DNA of 64,000 nucleotides from an uncultured Coriobacteriaceae bacterium (GTDB lineage Bacteria > Actinomycetota > Coriobacteriia > Coriobacteriales > Atopobiaceae). Position 1 is the first letter of the stretch, and every line of letters begins with the position of its first letter. Below, in pieces: positions 42,188 through 51,472 of this stretch. The notes below the pieces were generated by a model that searched no databases, was not told where the DNA came from, and saw nothing but the letters and a program-made list of their open reading frames with translations. The stretch covers positions 1 through 64,000 of the forward strand of contig CADAQM010000004.1 of NCBI GenBank assembly GCA_902790135.1, written 5' to 3'. The position numbers and the translations under genes are program-made.

Positions 42188-43603
42188 ATGGGCTTGGCGG
42201 ACATGCAGCGGGAGTATTGGGTGCCGGAGTGCATCAGGGAGTACCTGGGGGCTTTGGGGTTCGTGTTGCCGTTGGAGGCGATGGAGGGGCACATCCGCTC
42301 TTGGCATGAGTGGATGCAGTCCACCGGGGACTTCTATGACTATCGGGACACCGATGGGTTCGGGAGGCTGTACGAGGTCCATAGGCGCTCGATCCACCCG
42401 GCTATGAGGGTTTGCCAGGAGTGGGGCTCCTTGCTTCTCAACGACAAGACCTCCGTGGTGTGTGAAGACCAGGCTTGCACGGACTGGCTCTCGTCGTTCT
42501 TCTCGGCGAACCACTTCATGCCCGCGGCTCAAGCAACTGTCGTCAAGGCATTCGGCTTAGGAACCGGGGCCTGGGTGATTTGGGTTGATGTCGGGAAGAA
42601 GGCTGCTAAGGTTCGGCATTACGACGCTCGCATGGTGGTGCCGCTCACCTGGGACGAGGAGGGCGTCACCGAGTGCGCTTTTGTCACGCGCGTGTTCTAC
42701 CGCGGGAAGGCCTTTGACCAGCTGCAGATGCACGTGCTCGGACCCCTCGGCACGTACCAGATTAGGACGGTCTGCTTCGACTCGGACGGGGACGTGATCG
42801 AGCCGGAGGGCGTTATCGACAAATACGAGACGGGCTCGGTGTGGCCGACCTTCTCCATCGTGAGGCCCGCCGTCACCAACACGCGCGTGGACTTCTCGCC
42901 ATACGGCCAGAGCATATTTGCCGACGCCATCGACGCCATACAGGCCGTGGACCTCACCTTCGACGCGCTCATTTCCGAGGTGGACGTGTCCAAGATGAGG
43001 GTGTTCCTCTCGGACGTGATGTTCGACCAGAAGACCGACGGCAAGGGGAAGAGGATCCCCATACCCTTCGGCAAGGGCGACTGCACTGTGTTCAGGAAGG
43101 TCATGAGCACCGAGGACATGGTCCAGGAGTTCGCGCCCGCCCTGCGCACGTCATCTCAGTCGGAGGCATTCCGCATCGCCCTGCAGATGCTCGGGGAACT
43201 CACGGGCTTTGGCCTGGGGTACTTCGACTTCGACGAGTCGCGCGGGTACATCAAGACGGCCACGGAGGTCAGCAGCGATAACTCGGCCCTCATGAGGAAC
43301 ATCGCCAGGCACGAGCACCTGCTGAATGCCTCGCTTTCGAGCATCGGCCACGCGCTCCTCCACATGGGGCGCACGTTCGGTGAGGGCCTGCCCGACGAGG
43401 GCCAGATCACCTGCCTCTTCGACGACAGCATCATCACAGACACGCACGCCGAGAAGGAGCAGGACATGCGCGAGGTGGGGGTCACCATGGCGCCGTTCGA
43501 GTACCGGATGAAGTGGTACTCGGAGGACGAGGCCACGGCTCGCCGCATGGCAGCCGAAGTTGGCGTCAGTACTTCCGATAAGGTTGCGCGTGAGCAGCGC
43601 TGA
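42188..43603 (+). CDS. Phage portal protein (SPP1 gp6-like)
   Basis: This 471-residue protein should form the dodecameric portal through which DNA enters the capsid. It has the gp6-type pattern: an early IRSWHEWMQSTGDFYDYR segment, VCQEWGSLLLNDKT near 80, GTGAWVIWVD near 125, RHYDARMVVPLTWD, DFSPYGQSIFADAIDAIQAVD (quoted in part) near 235 and IALQMLGELTGFGLGYFDFD near 335, then a helical crown. ATG 42188 with GGAGG 11 bases upstream is preferred; the frame is open from GTG 42128 and this or GTG 42167 is possible. It appears intact but belongs to a prophage without other complete modules. The next phage gene (scaffold) is 13 kb away. Confidence 0.85.
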   Translation: MGLADMQREYWVPECIREYLGALGFVLPLEAMEGHIRSWHEWMQSTGDFYDYRDTDGFGRLYEVHRRSIHPAMRVCQEWGSLLLNDKTSVVCEDQACTDWLSSFFSANHFMPAAQATVVKAFGLGTGAWVIWVDVGKKAAKVRHYDARMVVPLTWDEEGVTECAFVTRVFYRGKAFDQLQMHVLGPLGTYQIRTVCFDSDGDVIEPEGVIDKYETGSVWPTFSIVRPAVTNTRVDFSPYGQSIFADAIDAIQAVDLTFDALISEVDVSKMRVFLSDVMFDQKTDGKGKRIPIPFGKGDCTVFRKVMSTEDMVQEFAPALRTSSQSEAFRIALQMLGELTGFGLGYFDFDESRGYIKTATEVSSDNSALMRNIARHEHLLNASLSSIGHALLHMGRTFGEGLPDEGQITCLFDDSIITDTHAEKEQDMREVGVTMAPFEYRMKWYSEDEATARRMAAEVGVSTSDKVAREQR

Positions 43604-44416
43604 TGTGGCCCAGTACTGTGTCAGAGGGCTACGGGGCGTCACGGAATTCTCATGGGGCCCAACGGAGCTGAGGGTGGGCGTTTGAGTCGTGGGTGACCGC
43701 ACGGACGCCTTCCTGCCGTACCGGGACGGCCTGTGGAGCTGCTGGTGCCCGGGGGACATGGGAGGAGCTGTCGGTATTGCGTAGCAGCCACATGCAAGCA
43801 CGGAGGCGACACAAGCGATGACGGGTAGCTGCTGGTACAGGTGACAGCGAGTGCTTCTGCCGCCCGGACGACGCACGTGACACGGAATGGCGCGTAGGAG
43901 CGCGTAGACGCAAGCATCGGGACGGCGGCGGATGGCATGCCCGACCCGCGCACCACAGCCGCCGACGGCACGATGCGACCGACTCCGAGCGAGCGGCGCC
44001 GGGCCGTGGCACGTGCGACGCGCGTGCGGCAGAAAAGTTGACAACAGTGCTGCTGGTACCGTGTTTGGAGCTCGCTGCACCTAGCCTTACTGCGGAAAAT
44101 CAAAGTTGGAGACTCGTGCGCGCGTTCGCCGTGGAAGAAACGTCAAGACCCAATGTGTGTGATAAAGTTGTGAAGATGCTGACAATTCGGTCTAAAGGTC
44201 TGCCATGGAACGCGAGGGAGAAGTGGGCTCTGGGTGGAATGCTCACTGCATTACAAGCGGTTTCTTCAGGTTCGACCCTGTCGTATACCTTACCGGCAGG
44301 GTCATATCTTCTCATGCAACACTCGCTCCGATTGCGGCAGGACTTATTAGTACTCGAATGACACAGCCAAGAACCGCAGCTTATTCGTACACACTGGCAG
44401 TGAATGGGAGTATGTC
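43604..44416 (+). other. 813-base gap with no convincing gene; left junction of the defence insert
   Basis: In related phages a minor capsid gene usually follows the portal gene here. Bases 43604-44035 are GC-rich with no frame showing protein character; 44036-44416 are AT-richer, with TTGACA at 44037. A 71-codon ORF (44205-44420) with AAAGG upstream overlaps the GTG start of the DUF499 gene by four bases (GTGA), so it might be a leader gene, but its sequence matches nothing known. The composition change near 44036 may mark the edge of the insertion. Confidence 0.5.
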
Positions 44417-47400
44417 GTGAGAAGCGTAATAGAGTCGTGCGTACCTAGGCCGTCAATCCTTCGAGGCACCTTTAACCCAGAGGTCTTCACTGCTTCTCTT
44501 GGTGCCGTTATGGACTACTACCAACAGGGTTCATCAAGTGCAGATACCGTATATACCAATGCGGAAACGTTCTTTCGCGACGCAACGTATCCCACTCAAG
44601 GAATGCGCGACCTTATTCCCAGTGTGTTCAGCCGAATCGGCGGTGACGCTGGAGCTCCTTCAATGTATCGACTGGAGACCTCGTTTGGCGGAGGCAAGAC
44701 ACACACGCTCATCGCGCTTACCCATATTGCATATCGTGGCGAGGAACTGGCTGGTGTCTCTGACGGCATCATCGATGCTCAGCTTTTGCCAGAACCGCAC
44801 TGCATCAAGGTTGTGGGCATAGCCGGGGATGAAATCCCTGTCACGCGCCAATACGGTGACAAGCTCACTCCCTACACGCTGTGGGGAGAGCTTGCCTATC
44901 AAATCGGCGGAGAGAATCTCTACCGGGAGGTTGAGGACGAGGCGCAGAGCTTTGCGGCTCCTGGCAAGAATTACCTCGAGCGCGTCCTTGGCGGAAAGCG
45001 AATCCTCATCATGCTCGACGAGCTCGCACAGTACGCGGCGCGACTCGAGGCGGCGCGTACGGACGGCTCTGCGCAGCTCTCGGCATTCCTCATGTCACTT
45101 GGCGGCTATGCAAAGAACCATACCGGCATCGCTGTCGTGATGACACTTGCCGGCATGCGCGACGCCTTCGCCCATCAGACCGAGCAGATAGCCAAGCTCA
45201 TCAGCAAGGTCACTGGCGAGGATATCAGCATTGACGATGCCGTTGCCATGGGCGAGCGCGCCATCCCTGGCGTAACCAGCGTTGTTATGCGCGACGCCTC
45301 GGCATTTACGCCTGTGCAAGCCAGCGAGATATCGGCCGTGTTGGCAAAGCGCCTGTTCGAGACCATCGACGAGCACGCGGCCTATGAGACAGCGAACGAA
45401 TACGCCGGCATGTACCAGCGTAACCAGCAGCTGCTGCCCGAGATGGCCACCAGCATAAACTTCGTGGACAGGATGGTGAACAACTACCCCTTCCACCCGA
45501 CCCTCGTGGACTTCCTTAACAACAAACTCGCACAGGCTGAGAACTTCCAGGGTACCCGCGGTGTATTGCGTGTGCTCGCGCTTACCGTTCGTAGCATCTG
45601 GCAGAGGCGCGAAGACCTGCCGATGATTCATGTGTCCGACATAGACATGACCAGCAATCTCGTGACGAACGAGATTCTTGGCCGTACCGGCAGCTCCGAC
45701 CTGCAGGTGGTGCTTAACGCCGACATCGGTTCGACGGACACGCACAGCCTGCAAGGCGGTCTGAGCAACGCGCAGCAACTTGATAGACAGAACCCACATC
45801 CCGACGGACGCCCCCTCTACGAGATGACCTGGAAGGACGTTTTCCTCAACAGCCTTGTCGGACGCGCCGAGGGTAATACCTCGAACGTCTTTGGCGTTAC
45901 CGAGCCGATGGCCATCTTTGAGGTCGCGACGCCCGTCGTCACCCCTCCTCAGGTGCGCGAGGCCTTGGGTGCCATAGAAAGTATGGCTTACTATCTCCGC
46001 CACGATCTTGGAAAGTACTTTGCCAATGTAGACCCCACGGTCAACAGCATACTCGCACGCATCCGTGGAACCATCACCGAGGCAGAGATACAGGGATGTC
46101 TCAAGGACGTCTCGCGGAGCCTTGTTCACGATAGTTCCACCTTCCGTGTCGAGAACGATGTGCACCGCCCGCAGGACATTGCCGACGGCAAGGACGTCCC
46201 CACACTCGGTGTGGTCGCACTCGACGCTGGAACCATTCGCCCGATGGACTTCTTCCAGTTGCGTGGGGACGGAACGCCTCGCATCAGGCAGAACATGATC
46301 GTTTTGCTGGTACCTAAGACCGTGAGCATTGACCTTGGTGGTACCGGCACTGGTACCACAAACGATGACACGAAAAGACATCTCGCGCGTGTCAGGGATA
46401 TTGCCATCGAGGTGCTCGCCATGCGCAAGCTGGAGGCTAACCCGAGAGCATACGGTGTGACACAGACGAAGCTCAAGGAGGCAAACTTCCGCGAGCGCGC
46501 AAGCGAGCGTGGATTAGCACTTTCGACCAGCGTCAGTGGCATGTACTCCGCCATGGCGTACCCCAACGGCAACATGGTCATGCGTAAGGAGCTCCGAACA
46601 GTTGCCGACGAGGGCGGGGCTTCCCTCATCGGGGCTGTTACCGAGAATCTCAAGGAGAAGCTGCTGACAGATGACAGCGCGTCGAAAGCAAGCTTGCAAC
46701 AGATAGGCCAGCTCGTCTTCGCACGCGGAAACGATCGGATGTCGGCAGACGAAGTGCTCAACAACTTCTACGCGAATCGCTCTTGGCCGATGCCCACGGG
46801 AAGACACGCCGTTGACAAGATGGCCCGCGAGGGAGTCACCAAAGGAAACTGGGTTATCTATCAACTGGGGGACAACCCTAACGCCAGCATGCCCTTGCTC
46901 ATCCATACACAGGAGCAGCCGGTACCTGCTGCGTTCAATGTCTTTGACAACAACGTCTCGCTGATGACCGTAGTAGGTGCAAAGCAGCGTGGATGGCTGG
47001 ACAGCGACAAACCAGAGCCTGCCGCCGTTGAGCGTACCGTGAGAGAAGTCCTGCACGCCTCCGGAGCGGCCACTGTTGCAGATGTCGTTGCCGCGACGCA
47101 AGAGCAGATGGCAAATGCCGATGCCGGCAGCATCAAGGATGCCGTGCGCACCATCGTGACCGGCAGCGATTTCTCGCTCTACGCGGGAGATCCCAACCAG
47201 AGCGAGAAGCCAACCACCCTTTACGACGGCTACAGCGCTACCTACCACGAGATTAAGGATGATGAGGTCATCATATCCCGCGCACAGCAGAGCGAGCGTG
47301 GGTGGAGCTCGGCGAAGAGCCAGCAGTACCGGATAGAAGGCCACGAGCACGCAAACCGTATCATGGGCGTGCTACGACGCGCTGGCAGCATCTACACTCG

Positions 47401-47641
47401 TTCGCGTTCCACCACCACAATCGATGCCTTGGAGCTCTCCGGCCTTGGTCTGCCTAACGGCGGGAAGCTGCGCCTTCAGCTGCGCGATGTTGGACCGGAA
47501 GCAATGAGGCAGCTCGACGAGCTGCTGCAAGTCCTTGGTGATGTGGTCAGCATCGATGACGACACGAACGTGCGCCTCACCATTGCCAAGCCTGACCCAA
47601 ACGATGCGCTTATCCAAGAGCTGCAGAAGGCGGATGAGTAG
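44417..47641 (+). CDS. DUF499-family AAA+ ATPase (defence operon gene 1)
   Basis: The 1,074-residue protein belongs to the DUF499 family (COG1483-type predicted AAA+ ATPase). The family signature ETSFGGGKTHTLIAL (Walker A) lies near residue 88, and a Walker B-like ILIMLDELAQYAARLEAA near 196. A long central region includes FHPTLVDFLNNKLA and NFQGTRGVLRVLALTVR near 375-395, conserved in this family; the C-terminal ~300 residues are less conserved. DUF499 genes co-occur with DUF1156 methylases and SNF2-type helicases in prokaryotic defence islands; here both follow on the same strand with near-zero gaps. The start is GTG 44417 with GGGAG seven bases upstream. The product probably couples ATP hydrolysis to DNA recognition or remodelling; no biochemistry can be read from sequence. 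Confidence 0.85.
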   Translation: MRSVIESCVPRPSILRGTFNPEVFTASLGAVMDYYQQGSSSADTVYTNAETFFRDATYPTQGMRDLIPSVFSRIGGDAGAPSMYRLETSFGGGKTHTLIALTHIAYRGEELAGVSDGIIDAQLLPEPHCIKVVGIAGDEIPVTRQYGDKLTPYTLWGELAYQIGGENLYREVEDEAQSFAAPGKNYLERVLGGKRILIMLDELAQYAARLEAARTDGSAQLSAFLMSLGGYAKNHTGIAVVMTLAGMRDAFAHQTEQIAKLISKVTGEDISIDDAVAMGERAIPGVTSVVMRDASAFTPVQASEISAVLAKRLFETIDEHAAYETANEYAGMYQRNQQLLPEMATSINFVDRMVNNYPFHPTLVDFLNNKLAQAENFQGTRGVLRVLALTVRSIWQRREDLPMIHVSDIDMTSNLVTNEILGRTGSSDLQVVLNADIGSTDTHSLQGGLSNAQQLDRQNPHPDGRPLYEMTWKDVFLNSLVGRAEGNTSNVFGVTEPMAIFEVATPVVTPPQVREALGAIESMAYYLRHDLGKYFANVDPTVNSILARIRGTITEAEIQGCLKDVSRSLVHDSSTFRVENDVHRPQDIADGKDVPTLGVVALDAGTIRPMDFFQLRGDGTPRIRQNMIVLLVPKTVSIDLGGTGTGTTNDDTKRHLARVRDIAIEVLAMRKLEANPRAYGVTQTKLKEANFRERASERGLALSTSVSGMYSAMAYPNGNMVMRKELRTVADEGGASLIGAVTENLKEKLLTDDSASKASLQQIGQLVFARGNDRMSADEVLNNFYANRSWPMPTGRHAVDKMAREGVTKGNWVIYQLGDNPNASMPLLIHTQEQPVPAAFNVFDNNVSLMTVVGAKQRGWLDSDKPEPAAVERTVREVLHASGAATVADVVAATQEQMANADAGSIKDAVRTIVTGSDFSLYAGDPNQSEKPTTLYDGYSATYHEIKDDEVIISRAQQSERGWSSAKSQQYRIEGHEHANRIMGVLRRAGSIYTRSRSTTTIDALELSGLGLPNGGKLRLQLRDVGPEAMRQLDELLQVLGDVVSIDDDTNVRLTIAKPDPNDALIQELQKADE

Positions 47642-47642
47642 C

Positions 47643-48263
47643 ATGAACGCCAAGCAGAAGCTGATCGAAAGGCAGCTTGTCGAGGAGGCTGCGAATTGCA
47701 CGTGGGTGCTTAGGGTAAGCGAGCAGCGGCAGTACACAGGGCCCGTGCTCACCGTCTGCGAGAGGATTCCGACCGGAGAGCCTGAGTTTGTCAACACGGA
47801 CCAGCTCGTCATGGCCTTGGACGTACCAAAGCGGCCGCGTACCAAGCTCAAGGAGTGGGGACGCATCTTTAACGGACACCTCCGCGTCTGCTTGCCTGCC
47901 ATCCGTGAGATCGTGACCGGCATCCAGGACGAGGAAGGCAAGCCACTCGAGGTGGCTGCCCTTTTGGATGACCGTCTCGAGTTTCGGGGAAAGCTGCCGC
48001 TCGACGAGACGTCCGGGACCAAGCTCGCCCTGCTTTTCCGCCTACATGGCCTCGTGCGTAAGGACAACCGCACTGAACTCATGGCTTGGCGCATCGCGCG
48101 CTTCAGCCGTGAGGAGGCCATGTACTGGTTTGCCAAGACGACCGTGTCGGCATATGGCAAGAGCAGCGTCAACTGGGCAAAGGCGGGCTTGAGGGTCATG
48201 CTTGCTGGCCAGCAGAACAATCCAGTCGAAGTAGACAGGCTGCTTGAGCAGCTCAGGAAATGA
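47643..48263 (+). CDS. Accessory protein of the DUF499/DUF1156 operon, 206 aa
   Basis: Begins one base after the DUF499 stop and overlaps the methylase start by 4 bases, so it is an integral operon member. The sequence starts MNAKQKLIERQLVEEAANCTW, has a beta-rich middle with GRIFNGHLRVCLPAIREIV near 76-95 and a C-terminal helix-rich REEAMYWFAKTTVSAYGKSS and WAKAGLRVMLAGQ. The C-terminal half may bind DNA or a partner (basic, helical), but no domain is recognised. Small unknown proteins (DUF3780 is one I recall) commonly sit in this operon position; I cannot confirm which family this is. Confidence 0.75.
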   Translation: MNAKQKLIERQLVEEAANCTWVLRVSEQRQYTGPVLTVCERIPTGEPEFVNTDQLVMALDVPKRPRTKLKEWGRIFNGHLRVCLPAIREIVTGIQDEEGKPLEVAALLDDRLEFRGKLPLDETSGTKLALLFRLHGLVRKDNRTELMAWRIARFSREEAMYWFAKTTVSAYGKSSVNWAKAGLRVMLAGQQNNPVEVDRLLEQLRK

Positions 48264-51200
48264 GGTTTACCGTGGCTGCAGAAAGGCGACTCATCGAGGG
48301 ACAGTTCCCTTGTCGCGAGGTTGGCGCCGAGACGAAACGGGAGCGTGGTGCGAGCTCCTCACTTCCGCCTCTATATTTCATGCACGTCTGGTGGGCTCGG
48401 CGACCACTTACACCGAGCAGAGCGGCTATCCTGGGAAGCGCGCTACCACATGATTCGAGCGCGAGCGACTTTCTGCGATACCTTGGCATTGTCAAAAAAC
48501 AGGCTGTGGTTGGAAATCAACGCTGGACCATTGTCGGGAGCAATCTTAGCCTCATCGAATCGCAAGAAGGGCATGAGGTTATAACGCTTGAGGCCCGCGC
48601 GCAGAGGGCATTAGACAAAGAAGTGCGGCGTCGCAAGGAAGCGAGGGGTCGTATAGAGACCCTTTACGACAGCCTGCCCGAATACAGGAATAATGCCAGT
48701 ATCAGGAAGTGGTATGACGATAACGCGCCATTCGACCAGCTGTCTCAGCTGCCCTATATGATTCCCGTTGTGACTGTTCCGGCAGACCCAGCAGGTGTAA
48801 ATGACCTAATAGAGACATTGAAGAACTCTGACATAAAGGACGTCTTGGGATCATTGAGGCTTGATCCGGAAGATACCTACGGATATGGCCGGGCATACGA
48901 GTCACACCCCATGCCATTGCGGTCGACCATGACTGTGCTGGATCCAACTGCTGGTGGAGGGTCAATACCTTTCGAGGCCTTGCGACTCGGATGCGACGTC
49001 ATCGCGAATGACCTCAATCCTGTGGCCAGCGTAATAGAGAGCGCCACCATCGACTATCCCTATCGTTATGGGGCGGAGCTCAGTGCCCAGATCGAGGAAT
49101 ACGGCAAACAACTTGCGTCAACGGTAGCCAAAAAGACCGCAACCTATTACTACTTTGCTCCCCTCAACGAGCGAGAGCAAGAGGCGCTAAGGATAGCATG
49201 TGCGGGAGACCCCGAACTCTACAACATGTATAACGTGGCTGAGTATGATCAGATGGGCCTCTTGTACTTCCGAGAGGCAACCTGTCCCCACTGCGGCGAG
49301 AGAGCACCCCTGCTCAATGCGTTTGCGCTGCAGAAGAAGGCAAACGGATGGGCCGTGCGACCAGAGATTTACGACGATGGCCAGCGTAAGCAAGTTAGGT
49401 TCGTGCCCTATCGGCTCGTGGATGGGACGGGGCCCAATGGAGAGGACGTTGCTCAGGGAACCGTGACAGATGGCACCGGTACATGCATTCACTGTGGTCA
49501 AGCTATCGAGTCTGAGGAGATCAAGCGCCAGGCAAGGGGCGAAAGCGAGCACGGGACCTGGAAGGACGTGCTCTATTGCGTCGTTGGCAAACGCGAGCAA
49601 CCTAAGCTCGACCGTAATGGCAACGTACGGCGCTACGCCAGCGGCCCAAACAGGGGCCAAGTGGTAACGGAGACCGTCACCTTCTTCCGCGAGCCAGTGC
49701 AAGGCGACTTCGATGCACTCAAGCGCGCCGAGATGGCCCTTCGCGACAACTGGGACCGTTGGGATGCGATGGGGCTGATTCCCACCGAGCGCATCCCTGA
49801 AGGAAATGACAACCGCCCCCGTATATATGGCATGAACCGTTGGTGCGACATGTTCACGCCTCGCCAGCTGCTCGCCGCCCTCACGGCGATGGAGACGCTG
49901 CAGGACATGATACCTGTTATTCTCGACCGAGAAGGTGCTGACAAGGGCAGGGCCATCATCACTTACCTGCAGTTCATGATCGACAAGTTCTATGACTACA
50001 ACAGCCGACAGACTCGCTGGGAGTATACGCGCAGCGTAATCAAGGGCACATTTGGTCGTCATGACTTCTCCCTCAAGTGGACGTTTGGCGAGATGATTGC
50101 CAGCGGACCCAACTCTGGCCTAGACTGGGGTCTCAGTCAGGTATTGGATGCCTACCGCGGTATTTGTGAACTGCTCCCCGAGCGAAGAGCAAACACGGTG
50201 AGGATACTTAACGGCAGCGCAGCGAACCTCTCTCTCGAAGATAAATCGGTGGACATCATCTGCGTCGACCCGCCCTACTACAACAACGTGCAGTATGCAG
50301 AGCTCTCTGACTTCTATTACGTCTGGGACAAACGGACGCTCCGCGACCTGTATCCCGGGGTGTTTGGAAGGCGCCTGACCAACAAGAACGACGAGGCAGT
50401 CGCCAATCCCGTGCGCGACGGCTCACGGGCAGAGTCCAACGAGCGCTACGAAACCCTCATGGGTGAGATCTTCAAAGAGTGCCGTCGCGTCATGAAGGAT
50501 GACGGCATCATGGTCATGATGTTCACCCACAAGACCCAAGCGGCATGGGAGACGCTCACGCGGGCCCTCATCGAGAACGGGTGGATCATCTCCTCTACCT
50601 TCCCGGTCGATTCAGAGTCCGGCGCGTCTATGCACCAGCGTGATCAGGCGGCTGCCGCAAGCTCCATCTTCATCTCATGCCGAAAGCGAGATTTGGAAGA
50701 CCGCGAGCCGGCCGTCTGGGAAGGCTTTGGTGGTGGCGTCATCAGCGACGTAAGAGCTGCCGTAGGTGAGGGTCTCGCGTCGTACGAGTCGCTCCACCTG
50801 AATGCTGTGGACGAGATGGTCGCATCGTATGGTTGCGCGCTGCGCGTGCTGTCGGAGAACTGGCCTGTCATCGATGGCGATGATCTCGTCTCACCCGTCA
50901 CGGCCATGCGTGAGGCCTCGATGGTCGTGGCACAGTATCAGATGACGAAACTTACTGGTGGCAGGCTAGACGTCAACGACGTGGATGCCGAGACGGGTGC
51001 CACTTTGACGCTCTTTGGCATCTATGGTCTCGATTGGTTCCCCTATGACGATGCGCTTGGCCTTTCGAAGTCGCTCAACATCCGGCTGGACAACCAGACG
51101 GGTGGATACCGGAGTGACGGTCACAGTATCGGCATCGCCCCCGAGCGAGCCACGCGTGGCGGCCGTTCCGAGCAGCCAACGATATTCTACGCGCCTCTTG

Positions 51201-51463
51201 TCAGGCGTGGCTCGAAACTGCGCATCGCCAAGCCGGAAGAGCGCAATCCCCACCGCCTCGATAACCCACAGAGCGAGTGGGATGTCACCCAGGGCGTCAT
51301 CGAAGCGTATCGCAGCGGTGACATCCCCGTAGCACGCGCCTACCTCAAGCGGCATGCGGCGGATAGCGAGAGGAAGATCCTGGACATACTCAACGTCCTT
51401 GCCGACAACATGGATGGCGAGGGGAAGAAGGAGATCCGGCGCCTTCTCTATGGCATGAGATAA
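48260..51463 (+). CDS. DUF1156 DNA methyltransferase with zinc ribbons (defence operon gene 3)
   Basis: A 1,067-residue predicted adenine-specific DNA methylase (COG1743/DUF1156 type). The N-terminus has the DUF1156 mark PLYFMHVWWARRPLTPSRAA near 37-56. SAM motif I is VLDPTAGGGSIPFEALRLG near 225-243, with DLNPVA after it. Two Cys pairs, CPHCGERAP near 342 and CIHCGQ near 408, form zinc ribbons inserted in the domain. Catalytic motif IV is VDPPYYNNVQYAELSDFYYV near 668, typical of N6-adenine or N4-cytosine methylases. The C-terminal ~250 residues are likely target recognition. It overlaps its upstream neighbour by 4 bases (ATGA). No classical restriction endonuclease is adjacent; the helicase that follows would serve as the defence effector. 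Confidence 0.9.
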   Translation: MRFTVAAERRLIEGQFPCREVGAETKRERGASSSLPPLYFMHVWWARRPLTPSRAAILGSALPHDSSASDFLRYLGIVKKQAVVGNQRWTIVGSNLSLIESQEGHEVITLEARAQRALDKEVRRRKEARGRIETLYDSLPEYRNNASIRKWYDDNAPFDQLSQLPYMIPVVTVPADPAGVNDLIETLKNSDIKDVLGSLRLDPEDTYGYGRAYESHPMPLRSTMTVLDPTAGGGSIPFEALRLGCDVIANDLNPVASVIESATIDYPYRYGAELSAQIEEYGKQLASTVAKKTATYYYFAPLNEREQEALRIACAGDPELYNMYNVAEYDQMGLLYFREATCPHCGERAPLLNAFALQKKANGWAVRPEIYDDGQRKQVRFVPYRLVDGTGPNGEDVAQGTVTDGTGTCIHCGQAIESEEIKRQARGESEHGTWKDVLYCVVGKREQPKLDRNGNVRRYASGPNRGQVVTETVTFFREPVQGDFDALKRAEMALRDNWDRWDAMGLIPTERIPEGNDNRPRIYGMNRWCDMFTPRQLLAALTAMETLQDMIPVILDREGADKGRAIITYLQFMIDKFYDYNSRQTRWEYTRSVIKGTFGRHDFSLKWTFGEMIASGPNSGLDWGLSQVLDAYRGICELLPERRANTVRILNGSAANLSLEDKSVDIICVDPPYYNNVQYAELSDFYYVWDKRTLRDLYPGVFGRRLTNKNDEAVANPVRDGSRAESNERYETLMGEIFKECRRVMKDDGIMVMMFTHKTQAAWETLTRALIENGWIISSTFPVDSESGASMHQRDQAAAASSIFISCRKRDLEDREPAVWEGFGGGVISDVRAAVGEGLASYESLHLNAVDEMVASYGCALRVLSENWPVIDGDDLVSPVTAMREASMVVAQYQMTKLTGGRLDVNDVDAETGATLTLFGIYGLDWFPYDDALGLSKSLNIRLDNQTGGYRSDGHSIGIAPERATRGGRSEQPTIFYAPLVRRGSKLRIAKPEERNPHRLDNPQSEWDVTQGVIEAYRSGDIPVARAYLKRHAADSERKILDILNVLADNMDGEGKKEIRRLLYGMR

Positions 51464-51472
51464 GGTCCTACC

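Noticed and set aside
48260..51463. Ordinary type I or III restriction-modification methylase
   Set aside because: The DUF1156 N-terminus, zinc ribbons and operon partners differ; no HsdS/HsdR or Res subunit is present.
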